Source of the DNA: Collinsella sp. | GTDB lineage: Bacteria; Actinomycetota; Coriobacteriia; Coriobacteriales; Coriobacteriaceae | DNA length: 29,776 bases | Assembly: GCA_019425045.1 (NCBI GenBank) | Contig: JAHYYI010000024.1 | Span: 1-29,776 of the forward strand | Direction: 5' to 3' | Part shown: piece by piece, positions 1-7,222 of the stretch | Layout: the number at the start of each line of letters is the position of its first letter | How positions within the stretch are numbered: the stretch's first letter is position 1 | Notes under the pieces: model-generated | Databases searched by the model: none | What the model was told of the DNA's origin: nothing | The model's input: only the letters and a program-made list of their open reading frames with translations | Made by a program: the position numbers and the translations under genes

Positions 1-722
1 GGAGCCGGCGTGTTGCCGCCCTGGTTGTTGTTATTGTTGGTCTGGCCGCCATTGTTGGTGTTCTCGGTCGTACCGGCGGTGTCGTTGCTCACCGTGGCCT
101 TTTCGGCGGTGCTAGCATTAATGCCAGCCTGCAGCGCAGCGTTGGCCTCGGCCTCGGCAGCGAGCTCGGCCTGCAGCTGCGAATCCAGGGAGTTCACGAC
201 ACTCTGAGCCTCAGCCTGCTGGGCATTGAGCTCGTCGACCTTCTTTTGCGTCGCGGCGACGTTCTTCTCCTGCTCGGCCTGCTTATCGGTGAGCTGCTGC
301 TTAAGCTCCTTGACCTCTTGAATGGTCTGAGCTTGCTTATCGGAAACTTTGCCGTAGTAGAACAGACGGTTGAGCATATCGCTCAGATCATCGACACCCG
401 TCAAAACCTGAAGCAGGCTCAGACCGCCGGTTTTGTACTCGCCGGCGACATAGGTCGAGAGCTTGGCCTGACCATCGGCGATCTCCTGCTGCTTTTGCGT
501 GATCTCGCCGGCAGTCTGATCGAGCGCCTGCGTCTGCGTGGCAAGCTCATCGTAAATCTGCTGGGTTTGGGTGCCGATCTGCTCGAGCTTGGTACGAGCA
601 GCGGCAAGGTCGGATGCGGTATCGGCGTAGGCAGGAGCCGCGAGGCCCAAGCCCAAAACACAAGCGAGGGTTGCCGTAGCAGCGCAGCGTGCCATGTTTT
701 TGTGCGTGTTTGCTGTGCGCAT
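1..722 (-). CDS. Secreted coiled-coil cell-wall protein (CwlO/NlpC-P60 type N-terminus), partial
   Basis: The gene starts at ATG 722-720 behind a GGAAAGGAAG ribosome site and runs off the left edge; 240 residues are visible. Residues 1-33 form a signal peptide: a basic start, a hydrophobic Ala/Leu core and an AYA cleavage site before Asp34. Residues about 36-200 are rich in Gln, Lys, Glu and Ala in a heptad-like pattern typical of coiled coils. From about residue 205 it becomes an Asn/Gly/Thr linker. This order matches secreted peptidoglycan hydrolases of the CwlO/RipA type, whose C-terminal catalytic domain (NlpC/P60 or CHAP) would lie outside the window. That domain is not seen, so hydrolase activity is inferred. 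The start lies 32 bases after the apt stop, so the two are probably cotranscribed. Confidence 0.75.
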   Translation of the reverse strand, partial: MRTANTHKNMARCAATATLACVLGLGLAAPAYADTASDLAAARTKLEQIGTQTQQIYDELATQTQALDQTAGEITQKQQEIADGQAKLSTYVAGEYKTGGLSLLQVLTGVDDLSDMLNRLFYYGKVSDKQAQTIQEVKELKQQLTDKQAEQEKNVAATQKKVDELNAQQAEAQSVVNSLDSQLQAELAAEAEANAALQAGINASTAEKATVSNDTAGTTENTNNGGQTNNNNNQGGNTPA

Positions 723-754
723 GTAGCTTCCTTTCCAGTAACTAAGGGTAACGG

Positions 755-1285
755 CTAGCCTACCGTCACCAGGCTAAAGAGCTCCACATCGTCATCAGAC
801 GGCGTGAGCTTCTCGCGCGGGTTGAGAAACGCAAGCTCAAGTATACAACCGTAACCGATAAGCTTTGCGCCCATATCTCGCACCAGTTTACCTGTTGCCT
901 CGACGGTTCCGCCCGTCGCGACCAAGTCGTCCAGAATCAACACGGTATCTTTAGAGCTGATAGCGTCGGCATGGATCTCAATTGAATCGGTGCCGTACTC
1001 GAGCTCGTAGCTCTGGCTTACGGTCTCGCGCGGCAGCTTGCCCGGTTTACGTGCGGGAACAAAGCCGGCGCCAAGGGCTACAGCCACCGGTACGCCAACC
1101 ATAAAGCCGCGAGCCTCGGGACCCACGACCTTGGTGATCCCCATGCCGGCAAAGTGCTCGGCGAGGGCATCGGTCATGGCTTTGAGCGCCTCGGGATTGC
1201 CAAAGAGCGGCGTGATGTCTTTAAAGACGACTCCGGGCTCGGGATAGTCGGGGATGTCGACGATTTGAGATTCGAAGTCGTACAT
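755..1285 (-). CDS. apt: Adenine phosphoribosyltransferase
   Basis: The 176-residue protein makes AMP from adenine and PRPP (purine salvage, cytoplasm). The diagnostic type I phosphoribosyltransferase PRPP loop is at residues 115-127 (VLILDDLVATGGT). The EARGF segment (57-61) and the RKPGKLP loop (79-85) are typical of Apt. Length is close to the usual 170-185 residues. ATG at 1285 is preferred because GAAAGG lies about ten bases upstream; a TTG at 1300 would add five residues and absorb that site. It sits 40 bases after the MerR gene stop and just before the secreted coiled-coil gene, within the minus-strand pgsA cluster. Confidence 0.95.
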   Translation of the reverse strand: MYDFESQIVDIPDYPEPGVVFKDITPLFGNPEALKAMTDALAEHFAGMGITKVVGPEARGFMVGVPVAVALGAGFVPARKPGKLPRETVSQSYELEYGTDSIEIHADAISSKDTVLILDDLVATGGTVEATGKLVRDMGAKLIGYGCILELAFLNPREKLTPSDDDVELFSLVTVG

Positions 1286-1325
1286 TGCATGACCTTTCAA
1301 TGAGTTGCCGAAATATCAGCAGCGG

Positions 1326-2204
1326 TTATTTGCCCGCGGTGACGGTGCCGGAGTGCGAAGGGGCGACGACCTTGAGCGGCTTTACGAGAGAATCCTCGTG
1401 CGAAGCAGGCGCGGCAGTTTCTTCGTTTTTGGCCTTGGTGGACTCGGAGCGAGCGATTTCCTCATCGAGTGCATCGATGTCGGCGTCCTCGACCACGGCG
1501 TTGAGCGACTCAAAAACGCGGTTTTTGAGCAGCGCGGTGTGCACGCCCTCCGTCAGGTCGTGAAGCTTCTTAAACGCACGCTCGAGCTTGGCGTCGCGCT
1601 CGTCATCGGAGGTATCCATGCCGAGCATGCTCACGAGCACCTGCTCAAACATCGAGGACTCGCGGTTGGCGGAAGACACGTACTGACGCAGGTTGCGCGG
1701 CTCGATATGGAAGCGTGACAGCTCGGAGCAGTAACGGATGATCGGAAAATCGCGACCATCGACGAGCTCACGATTCTGCGGACTCTTGATGATGCGAATA
1801 AGGTCGTTCTCGGCGAGCGAGCGGATAAACGAAATCTCGACGCCCAACATATCGGGAATGGTCTCGATGGGATGCAGCTTTTGTTTGGTCTCCTTGGGCT
1901 CCGTCTTGAGCGGAACATCGGACAGTAAGCCCACCTCGTAGGCGAGCGTTGACAGGTCCGTAGCGTTTTCCAAGCGCTGCTTAATCACGTTGAGCGGCAT
2001 GTAGCGGGTCTTCTGCAGGTGCAGAATGACCTCCAGGCGATCAACGTCCTCCTTGGAGTACTGACGGTATCCCTTAGGCGTACGATGAGGGGTAATGAGC
2101 CCCTCATCCTCTAGAAATCTAATTTTTGAGTTCGAAAGATCGGGGTATGCGCCTCGAAGAAGGTTGACGACTTGGCCGATACTCAAATAGTTGCGTTCGG
2201 CCAT
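1326..2204 (-). CDS. MerR-family transcriptional regulator (FtsR-like)
   Basis: A 292-residue protein with an N-terminal MerR winged helix at about residues 6-75 (SIGQVVNLL, then IRFLEDEGLI and GYRQYSKEDV). No metal- or drug-binding cysteine cluster follows. The middle is helical and may mediate dimerisation. The last 50 residues are Ala/Ser/Glu/Lys rich and probably disordered. It starts 3 bases after the FHA gene stop. In Corynebacterium and Mycobacterium a MerR regulator (FtsR; Rv1828) sits directly after odhI/garA, near a pgsA-family gene, and the same order holds here. FtsR activates ftsZ in Corynebacterium; the target here is unknown. Family call is firm, orthology is inferred from order and domain. 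Confidence 0.88.
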   Translation of the reverse strand: MAERNYLSIGQVVNLLRGAYPDLSNSKIRFLEDEGLITPHRTPKGYRQYSKEDVDRLEVILHLQKTRYMPLNVIKQRLENATDLSTLAYEVGLLSDVPLKTEPKETKQKLHPIETIPDMLGVEISFIRSLAENDLIRIIKSPQNRELVDGRDFPIIRYCSELSRFHIEPRNLRQYVSSANRESSMFEQVLVSMLGMDTSDDERDAKLERAFKKLHDLTEGVHTALLKNRVFESLNAVVEDADIDALDEEIARSESTKAKNEETAAPASHEDSLVKPLKVVAPSHSGTVTAGK

Positions 2205-2207
2205 GCC

Positions 2208-2642
2208 CTACTCACCGGTTTCGATGCGCTCCGGCGTGCTCTCGTGGTAGATGAGCGTAAACGTACCGATCTGGACGGATGAACCATCGTGCAGCGGGGC
2301 TGCATTGACGATGGCACCGTCGACCCAGGTGCCATTGAGCGAGCCCAAGTCCTCGATGCGAGCCTGGAGCCCCTCACGAATAATGCGCGCGTGGCTGCGC
2401 GAAACGGTCATGTCATTGAGGAAGATGCCGTTCGCAGGATCGCGGCCGATGGTGGTCACGTCGTCCTCGAGCTCAAAGGCGGCACCAGTCTGCGGACCCT
2501 TGACGATGGACAGAACGGGGGCGGTGATGCGCACGTTGGCCATGAGGTCGGGAACGGTGACGTCGCTTGAAGGCACGCGGAATACGCAGGTAGCGTCAGC
2601 AGTCTTATCATTCTGAGGCATATTGTTAACCATGTTGTCCAT
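2208..2642 (-). CDS. FHA-domain protein, GarA/OdhI-like
   Basis: A 144-residue protein with one forkhead-associated domain at about residues 44-130. It has GR at 66-67, SRSHA at 81-85 and LGSLNGTWV at 99-107, the phosphothreonine-binding signature. The N-terminal tail carries DATCVFR (residues 16-22), resembling the ETTSVFR motif of GarA/OdhI. The threonine corresponding to the PknB site is kept (Thr18), while the preceding position, the PknG site, is Ala17. GarA and OdhI bind and inhibit 2-oxoglutarate-using enzymes when unphosphorylated. ATG 2642 is chosen because of AGGGGT about eight bases upstream; an upstream TTG at 2675 lacks this support. It lies between pgsA and the MerR gene. Confidence 0.85.
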   Translation of the reverse strand: MDNMVNNMPQNDKTADATCVFRVPSSDVTVPDLMANVRITAPVLSIVKGPQTGAAFELEDDVTTIGRDPANGIFLNDMTVSRSHARIIREGLQARIEDLGSLNGTWVDGAIVNAAPLHDGSSVQIGTFTLIYHESTPERIETGE

Positions 2643-2708
2643 GACAACCCCTAACTTATCGCGGACGTGCCGCAAATAATGAACCGTACGTAATCATACC
2701 CCAACGAA

Positions 2709-3413
2709 TCAGTCTTCGATTTCAGGGTTCAGAAAGTCGATGTCCTCGTCCTCGGGATGCGCGAGAGCCTGTTTAATGGCCACTCCGCCCTTAATGGAAT
2801 AGATGACAGCCGTGAGCATGGAGAAGATCACGCCGCCGTACACAAAGAAGATGCCGAGGGGCACCGAGCTTCCGTTGAGGCCCGGGAAGGCCGTAAGGGT
2901 TGAAGGTAAAAGATGCAGGCCGTCAATAACGGGGAACCCGAGCAGCATGAGCGAGAAGCCGGTCATGAGCAGTGCAGTGGCAATCTTTCCGGGAAAGACG
3001 ACATCGATGGGGCGACGGTGATAATGACGAACGATAAGCGTGCCGATGCCCAGATAGATGTCGCGGCCAATAATGAGCACGCAGACCCAGATGGGCAGCT
3101 CTCCGCGGACCACCAGCCCAAGTACGCCGGTGAACAGCAGCGCACGGTCGCAGATGGGATCCATGACCTTGCCGAGCCACGAGACCGTCTTGGTCATGCG
3201 GGCGATCTGACCGTCCATCCAGTCGGTAGAGGCGGCAACGGCGTAGATAACGATGGCGATGACGCGGTTGTTATCCGTCACAAACAGGTACAGAAATACC
3301 AGGGTGAGGATCAGGCGCGTAAAGGTGATGAAATTGGAGATCGTAAAGATCTTATTCGACGGGTAATCGGAAGTGCCGATAAGCTCCTTTTTGATCTTCT
3401 TTTTGATGCCCAC
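2709..3413 (-). CDS. pgsA: CDP-diacylglycerol-glycerol-3-phosphate phosphatidyltransferase (PgsA family)
   Basis: This integral membrane enzyme of phospholipid synthesis joins CDP-diacylglycerol to glycerol 3-phosphate. The CDP-alcohol phosphatidyltransferase motif, DG-x2-AR-x8-G-x3-D-x3-D, is complete at residues 67-89, with an extra Asp at 64. Several hydrophobic spans follow to about residue 215 and the tail is acidic. The start chosen is GTG 3413, with GGGGGAG four bases upstream; the product is 234 residues with a Lys-rich start. The open frame extends to 3539, but the added part looks non-coding and contains the promoter. It is the first gene of the minus-strand cluster. The alcohol substrate is inferred; a phosphatidylinositol-phosphate synthase-like relative is the main alternative. 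Confidence 0.85.
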   Translation of the reverse strand: MGIKKKIKKELIGTSDYPSNKIFTISNFITFTRLILTLVFLYLFVTDNNRVIAIVIYAVAASTDWMDGQIARMTKTVSWLGKVMDPICDRALLFTGVLGLVVRGELPIWVCVLIIGRDIYLGIGTLIVRHYHRRPIDVVFPGKIATALLMTGFSLMLLGFPVIDGLHLLPSTLTAFPGLNGSSVPLGIFFVYGGVIFSMLTAVIYSIKGGVAIKQALAHPEDEDIDFLNPEIED

Positions 3414-3449
3414 AGGACTCCCCCGCTGGTTAACGACAAAACTTTCGAT

Positions 3450-3478
3450 ACTATACCCGTTCCGGCGATGTCTATCCA
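3450..3478 (-). promoter_or_regulatory. Promoter of the pgsA cluster
   Basis: On the minus strand a -10 box TATAGT (3455-3450) is preceded, after exactly 17 bases, by TGGATA (3478-3473), four of six matches to the -35 consensus. Transcription would begin near 3443, about 30 bases before the GTG start of pgsA. No other good promoter is seen before the FHA, MerR or apt genes, so it probably drives the whole cluster. Confidence 0.6.
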
Positions 3479-3541
3479 GCGTAAGCATAGAGAGTCCAGA
3501 CATATGGAGGATGCTACTGGGTTGTGCGGGATTCTGCATTT

Positions 3542-3598
3542 GTGTACATCAGCCTCCAAATATGACATTTTTCGGCATCTTTGATGGCTGATGTACAC
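3542..3598. repeat. 57-base hairpin element with perfect 13-base ends
   Basis: GTGTACATCAGCC (3542-3554) and GGCTGATGTACAC (3586-3598) are perfect inverted repeats. Inside them, after a two-base mismatch, CAAATATG (3557-3564) pairs with CATCTTTG (3576-3583) with one mismatch, leaving an 11-base loop. The whole element therefore folds as one 23-position stem. It lies upstream of the pgsA promoter and before the plus-strand island. There is no T-tract, so it is not a standard terminator. It may be an operator, a dispersed intergenic repeat or a MITE-like remnant. Confidence 0.7.
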
Positions 3599-3631
3599 GT
3601 TTTGATTCGGTGATTACATCTATCGGGAAAG

Positions 3632-3659
3632 TTGTTGCCTTAAGCAAATTAATCATGAT
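3632..3659 (+). promoter_or_regulatory. Possible promoter of the ABC transporter operon
   Basis: TTGTTG (3632-3637), a 16-base spacer and CATGAT (3654-3659) form a modest promoter-like pair. It would give a leader of about 145 bases before the first gene. The spacer holds one of two similar 22-base sequences that bracket the island (other copy 9181-9202). Two ten-base palindromes follow, TTGGCGCCAA (3677-3686) and AACGGCCGTT (3695-3704), which could be operators. The match to consensus is weak, so this is tentative. Confidence 0.3.
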
Positions 3660-3726
3660 GTGCGGGTCGAGAAGGGTTGGCGCCAAAAGAGCCCAACGGC
3701 CGTTACGGCTTCGTTAGAAACGCGCC

Positions 3727-3788
3727 CCACCGTGGATGGTGAACCCGAAAGGTAAGGCGCGCGGGCACGGTGGCTCGGCCCGCGCGCC
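3727..3788 (+). promoter_or_regulatory. Structured leader upstream of the LanF gene
   Basis: GGCGCGCGGGC (3756-3766) and GCCCGCGCGCC (3778-3788) form a perfect 11-base stem with an 11-base loop, ending just before the AGAAAGGA ribosome site. CCACCGTG (3727-3734) is complementary to CACGGTGG (3766-3773), which is the loop of that stem plus one stem base. The leader could therefore form either a pseudoknot or a competing alternative. No T-tract follows, so any control would more likely act on translation or by protein binding. Confidence 0.45.
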
Positions 3789-3809
3789 CGGAAGAGAAAG
3801 GATAAACCC

Positions 3810-4538
3810 ATGGGTTACATGCTCGAGACGCGCGGGCTCACCAAGCGCTTCGGCCGCGGCGACCAGGCGCAGGACGCCGTGGCCGACGTGAGCCTTCATA
3901 TCCGCGAGGGCGAGGTGTACGGGCTGCTCGGTCCCAACGGCGCCGGCAAGTCGACAACGCTCAAGATGATCTGCGGGATGCTGCGGCCGACGGCCGGGGA
4001 GATCCTCTTTGCCGGGCACGCCTGGCGCCGCGAGGACCTCTACGCAATCGGCAGCCTCATCGAGGAGGCGCCGCTCTACCCCAACCTCACCGCGCGCGAG
4101 AACCTGCGCGTGCGCACCACGCTGCTGGGCCTTCCCGAGAGCCGCATAGATGAGGTGCTCGCCGCCGTGGACCTCGCGGACACCGGGAAGAAGCGCGCCG
4201 GGCGCTTCTCGATGGGCATGCGGCAGCGCCTGGGGCTCGCGCTGGCGCTGATCGCCCGGCCACGCCTGCTCGTGCTCGACGAGCCCACCAACGGCCTCGA
4301 CCCCATCGGCATCGAGGAGCTGCGCGACCAGATCCGCGGCTTCGCGGCGGCGGGTACGACGGTGATCGTTTCGAGCCACATCCTCTCCGAGGTGCAGCAG
4401 ATGGCGGACACCATCGGCATCATCTGCGGGGGGCGCCTCGCCTACGAGGATGCGCTTCGGCCCGGGCAGGACCTCGAGGAACTCTTCATGAGCTTCTGTC
4501 GGGAAGGGCGACGAGCACGCGGGGAGGTGGCGGCATGA
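3810..4538 (+). CDS. Lantibiotic-protection ABC transporter ATPase (LanF type)
   Basis: The 242-residue ATPase has Walker A at 41-49 (GPNGAGKST), the signature segment FSMGMRQR at 133-140, Walker B with LLVLDEP at 153-159, and the switch His190. At the usual Q-loop position it has IEEAP (84-88). A glutamate there, the E-loop, is known as a mark of LanF proteins such as NukF. Such ATPases work with LanE and LanG to expel lantibiotics from the membrane. The start is ATG 3810 with AGAAAGGA seven bases upstream. The stop overlaps the next start by four bases (ATGA). Third codon positions are almost all G or C, unlike the flanking genes. A bacitracin (BcrA-like) role is the alternative. Confidence 0.88.
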   Translation: MGYMLETRGLTKRFGRGDQAQDAVADVSLHIREGEVYGLLGPNGAGKSTTLKMICGMLRPTAGEILFAGHAWRREDLYAIGSLIEEAPLYPNLTARENLRVRTTLLGLPESRIDEVLAAVDLADTGKKRAGRFSMGMRQRLGLALALIARPRLLVLDEPTNGLDPIGIEELRDQIRGFAAAGTTVIVSSHILSEVQQMADTIGIICGGRLAYEDALRPGQDLEELFMSFCREGRRARGEVAA

Positions 4539-5305
4539 CGGGCGAGAAAGGCGGCCTGCTCGCGGGCCTGCGCGCCGAGGCCCTGAAGTCGCGCCACGCG
4601 GCACCGGTTCGCCTGGCCGTGCTCATGGCGCTGCCGATGCCGCTGCTCGGCGCGATGCCCTACCGGGGCGTGCAGATCTTTAGTGCGTGGAACTACTGGT
4701 ACGCGCTCTTCCTGCCCGTGTCTCTAACGCTCGTGGTGGCGTGCGTCGCACGGGCGGACGCTCGCACGCGGATGCGGGGGCTTCTGGGCCTGGGCTTCCC
4801 GCTCGGGCGCGCCTGGTGGGCCAAGGCGCTCTGGTGCCTTGCTCTTTGCACGCTCTCGAACCTCGTGGTCTTCGGCATCTACCTCGCGGGATCGGCGTTC
4901 TCCTCGCAGGGTCTCACGGCCGCGGGCACGCTCACGATGCTCCTCTGCGCGCTCGCCAACACGGTGACCGCGGCGTGGATGATCCCCGCAGGGCTCTTCC
5001 TCACGGCGCGGCTCGGCATGCTCGCGGGCATCTTCTGCCCGCTCGCCGCGCAGCTCGTGGGTGGGTTCGCCTGGTCGCTGATGCCGCTGCCGCAGCTCTT
5101 TCCGCCGTCGGCGAGCATGGTCATCCCCACGAGCTTCATTCCCGTGCTGCCGAGCGGCGAGCCGCTCGCGGCGGACATGGCGCTCGGCGGGGCGCTCACG
5201 GCGGACGGCATGCTCACGCTGGCGGGCCTTGCGGTCAGTGCGCTCGCGTTCGCCGCGCTCACGGCGGCGGGCGCGGCCTGGTTTGCGCACTCCGAGGAGA
5301 GGTGA
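4535..5305 (+). CDS. Lantibiotic-immunity ABC transporter permease (MutE/EpiE-like)
   Basis: A 256-residue integral membrane protein with about six hydrophobic spans (near residues 27-45, 53-72, 90-112, 122-147, 150-172 and 230-252) and basic loops. It has no ATPase motif. Its N-terminus (residues 1-20, LRAEALKSRH) has the short amphipathic form seen in ABC-2 type permeases of bacteriocin immunity. It overlaps the ATPase stop by four bases and ends in a TGATG stop-start overlap with the next permease. The assignment to the LanE group rests on membrane topology and the ATPase-permease-permease order, not on a unique motif. Confidence 0.8.
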   Translation: MTGEKGGLLAGLRAEALKSRHAAPVRLAVLMALPMPLLGAMPYRGVQIFSAWNYWYALFLPVSLTLVVACVARADARTRMRGLLGLGFPLGRAWWAKALWCLALCTLSNLVVFGIYLAGSAFSSQGLTAAGTLTMLLCALANTVTAAWMIPAGLFLTARLGMLAGIFCPLAAQLVGGFAWSLMPLPQLFPPSASMVIPTSFIPVLPSGEPLAADMALGGALTADGMLTLAGLAVSALAFAALTAAGAAWFAHSEER

Positions 5306-6120
5306 TGGCCATGACACGACTCTCCGATCCGACGCCGCGCATGACTCTCCCGCGGGCCCTGCTTTCCGAGGCCCTGCGCCTGGCGCGCTCCCCGCTCTCG
5401 GCGGTGCACCTCGCCTGCGGCCTGGCAGCCGGTCTTGCCTGCGGCGAGTACTTCTCCGTAACCCGATGGGACCCGGCGCTGGGCGCGGACGCCTGCGCCC
5501 AGTTCCTCGGCGCCCTCATGCCGCTCATGTCCGCCATCGTCTGCGGGCTCGCCGTGGACGAGGAGCGCGCTGCCGGGCGCCTCGCCAACCTCACGGCGGT
5601 CCCCTCGCGCGGGCGCGCCGTCGCGGCGAAGCTGCTCGCCCTTGCGGCGCTCGGCGCGGGCGCGCTGGCCGTGGCGCTCGGCGTGTTCGGGGCCGTGCTC
5701 GCCGTCGCCGGGCGCCTGCCGCTCGGGCCCGCTCCGCTTGCGGCCGCCTGGGCGGGCATCGTGCTGGGCAGCTTGCCCCTCTACGCGCTGGGGCTCGGCG
5801 TGGCCCTGCGCCTCGGCCGCAACGCCGCCATCGGCGCCGGCGCGGCGGGGGTGCTCCTCGCGTTCTTCTCGGTGGGCGGACTTGCGCACGGCCTCATGAC
5901 CGGCGAGCTCACCGGCGCTCTGGCGACGCCCCTGAGCTGGGTGCCGCTCGCCTGGCCCGCGCGCCTGGGGTCGCTCGGGGTGGAGGCCTTCATCGACGCC
6001 GCACGCGCGGCGGGCCCTCTCCTCACGACTGCGCTCGCTAGCCTCGTTCTCACCCTGGCAGCCGACGCCGTCCTTCTTGCCTGGTTCTGCCGCTTCGAGG
6101 ACGGGAGGGTAGATGCGTAG
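5305..6120 (+). CDS. Lantibiotic-immunity ABC transporter permease (MutG-like)
   Basis: A 271-residue second permease with about six membrane spans and an N-terminal segment ALLSEALRLARSPLSAVHL like that of LanG proteins. Two permeases of similar size in a row after the ATPase is the lanFEG arrangement. ATG 5305 is chosen: GAGGAGAGG (5294-5302) lies at good distance and it overlaps the previous stop by one base. ATG 5311 is a possible alternative. The open frame continues upstream but there it only shadows the LanE gene. The gene overlaps the next start by eight bases, which suggests translational coupling. Confidence 0.8.
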   Translation: MAMTRLSDPTPRMTLPRALLSEALRLARSPLSAVHLACGLAAGLACGEYFSVTRWDPALGADACAQFLGALMPLMSAIVCGLAVDEERAAGRLANLTAVPSRGRAVAAKLLALAALGAGALAVALGVFGAVLAVAGRLPLGPAPLAAAWAGIVLGSLPLYALGLGVALRLGRNAAIGAGAAGVLLAFFSVGGLAHGLMTGELTGALATPLSWVPLAWPARLGSLGVEAFIDAARAAGPLLTTALASLVLTLAADAVLLAWFCRFEDGRVDA

Positions 6121-6514
6121 GAAGCCGCTCGCCGCCATGTTCGTCCTCCTCTCCGCAGCGCTCGTCCTGGGCGGGAATGCCCTGCTCGACGCCGGCTGGG
6201 GGTCGGCGCTGCGCTCGATCGCCGACCGCGTGCTGCCTAACCCTGAGATCGCCATGTGGGCGCCCGCGCCCGAGCCCGGCAGCCACGCGAGCTCCTACGC
6301 CGACGCCACCGGGGCGGGGGCAAACTACGTCTACCTGGTGGACGCGGCGGACGACAGAGGCAATGTCCGAGAGCTCCAGCTCATCTTCTTCGGGCGGGAG
6401 TCGGACGGCGAGGGCTGGCTCGAGATCGAGGCGCGCGGCGGCTCGGGCGTGCGCTACCGCGCGTGCGACGCGGCCGAGACACCCGTGGCTGCGCGCAGGG
6501 CTCTGGACCGCTGA
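6113..6514 (+). CDS. Small exported or membrane-anchored YxeA-like protein (DUF1093)
   Basis: A 133-residue protein with a hydrophobic N-terminal segment (residues 6-24) that is either a signal peptide or an anchor. The rest is a small soluble domain. Its end, GVRYRACDAAETPVAARRAL, matches the pattern at the end of YxeA proteins (a tyrosine, then an Asp/Glu-x-Pro turn and a short helix). YxeA-like genes are often next to bacteriocin-immunity transporters; their biochemical role is unknown. It overlaps the LanG gene by eight bases and is followed by 45 bases before the response regulator. The family call is by pattern only and less certain than the neighbours. Confidence 0.6.
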   Translation: MRRKPLAAMFVLLSAALVLGGNALLDAGWGSALRSIADRVLPNPEIAMWAPAPEPGSHASSYADATGAGANYVYLVDAADDRGNVRELQLIFFGRESDGEGWLEIEARGGSGVRYRACDAAETPVAARRALDR

Positions 6515-6532
6515 GCGCGGCGTTAGTACAAT
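6503..6532 (+). promoter_or_regulatory. Possible internal promoter for the two-component genes
   Basis: TACAAT (6527-6532) is a good -10 box about 28 bases before the response regulator start. The best -35 partner at an 18-base spacing, CTGGAC (6503-6508), is weak. If real, it would allow the regulator and kinase to be made without the transporter, as is usual for a sensor that controls its own operon. Confidence 0.3.
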
Positions 6533-6559
6533 TCCGACGAGAGTTTCAGGAGGTCGAAC

Positions 6560-7222
6560 ATGGCGAGGATACTGGCAGTGGATGATGAACGGGCGATCCT
6601 CGACGCGCTTGCGCGCGTCCTCGGCCGCGACGGCCATGAGGTCGTCAAGGCGGAGGACCCGACGGCGGTCCCGGGGATGGACCTCTCGCGCTTCGACCTC
6701 GTGCTCTGCGACGTCATGATGCCGGGGCTCGACGGCTTCGAGCTCGTGCGGCAGATCCGCCCGGACTTCGACGGCCCCATCGTCTTCCTGACCGCTCGCG
6801 TGGCCGAGGAGGATGCCGTGGCCGCCTACGGCCTGGGCGCCGACGACTACGTCCGCAAGCCCTTCGGGGCCGCGGAGCTGCGCGCCAAGGTCGCGGCCCA
6901 TCTACGCCGTGAGCGCCGGCCGCGCTCGCACGCCCTCTCCTTCGGGGAGGTGCGGATCGACCTCAGGGCGCGCGGCCTCGCCGTGGGCGGCGAGGCCGTG
7001 CCGCTCACGCCCACCGAGTACGCCATCTGCGAGTACCTCGCCCGCCATCCCGGGCAGGTCATGAGCCGCGCGCAGATACGCGAGGCGGTGCTCGGCTGGG
7101 AGAGCGACGCCGACGACGCGGCCATATCCATGCAGGTCAGTCGCGCCCGGAGGAAACTCTCCGAGGCCGGCGCCGATCCGATCGCGACCGTCTGGGGGAT
7201 GGGGTACAAGTGGCAGCCCTGA
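6560..7222 (+). CDS. OmpR-family response regulator
   Basis: The 220-residue protein has a receiver domain at residues 2-115 with acidic pocket Asp8-Asp9, phospho-acceptor Asp51 (LCDVMMPG), Thr78 and Lys100 (KPF). A winged-helix DNA-binding domain of the OmpR type covers about 125-220 (LTPTEYAICEYL, then the VSRARRKL recognition region). The ribosome site AGGAGG is near perfect. It overlaps the kinase start by 13 bases. Next to lanFEG this matches LanR-type regulators that induce immunity genes when the peptide is sensed. The target promoter is inferred to be the one upstream of the LanF gene. Confidence 0.92.
   Translation: MARILAVDDERAILDALARVLGRDGHEVVKAEDPTAVPGMDLSRFDLVLCDVMMPGLDGFELVRQIRPDFDGPIVFLTARVAEEDAVAAYGLGADDYVRKPFGAAELRAKVAAHLRRERRPRSHALSFGEVRIDLRARGLAVGGEAVPLTPTEYAICEYLARHPGQVMSRAQIREAVLGWESDADDAAISMQVSRARRKLSEAGADPIATVWGMGYKWQP

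Noticed and set aside
4879..6255. A long minus-strand open frame opposite the permease genes
   Set aside because: Same cause: GC-rich shadow with Arg/Glu/Gly runs, while the plus frames show proper membrane proteins with overlapping starts.
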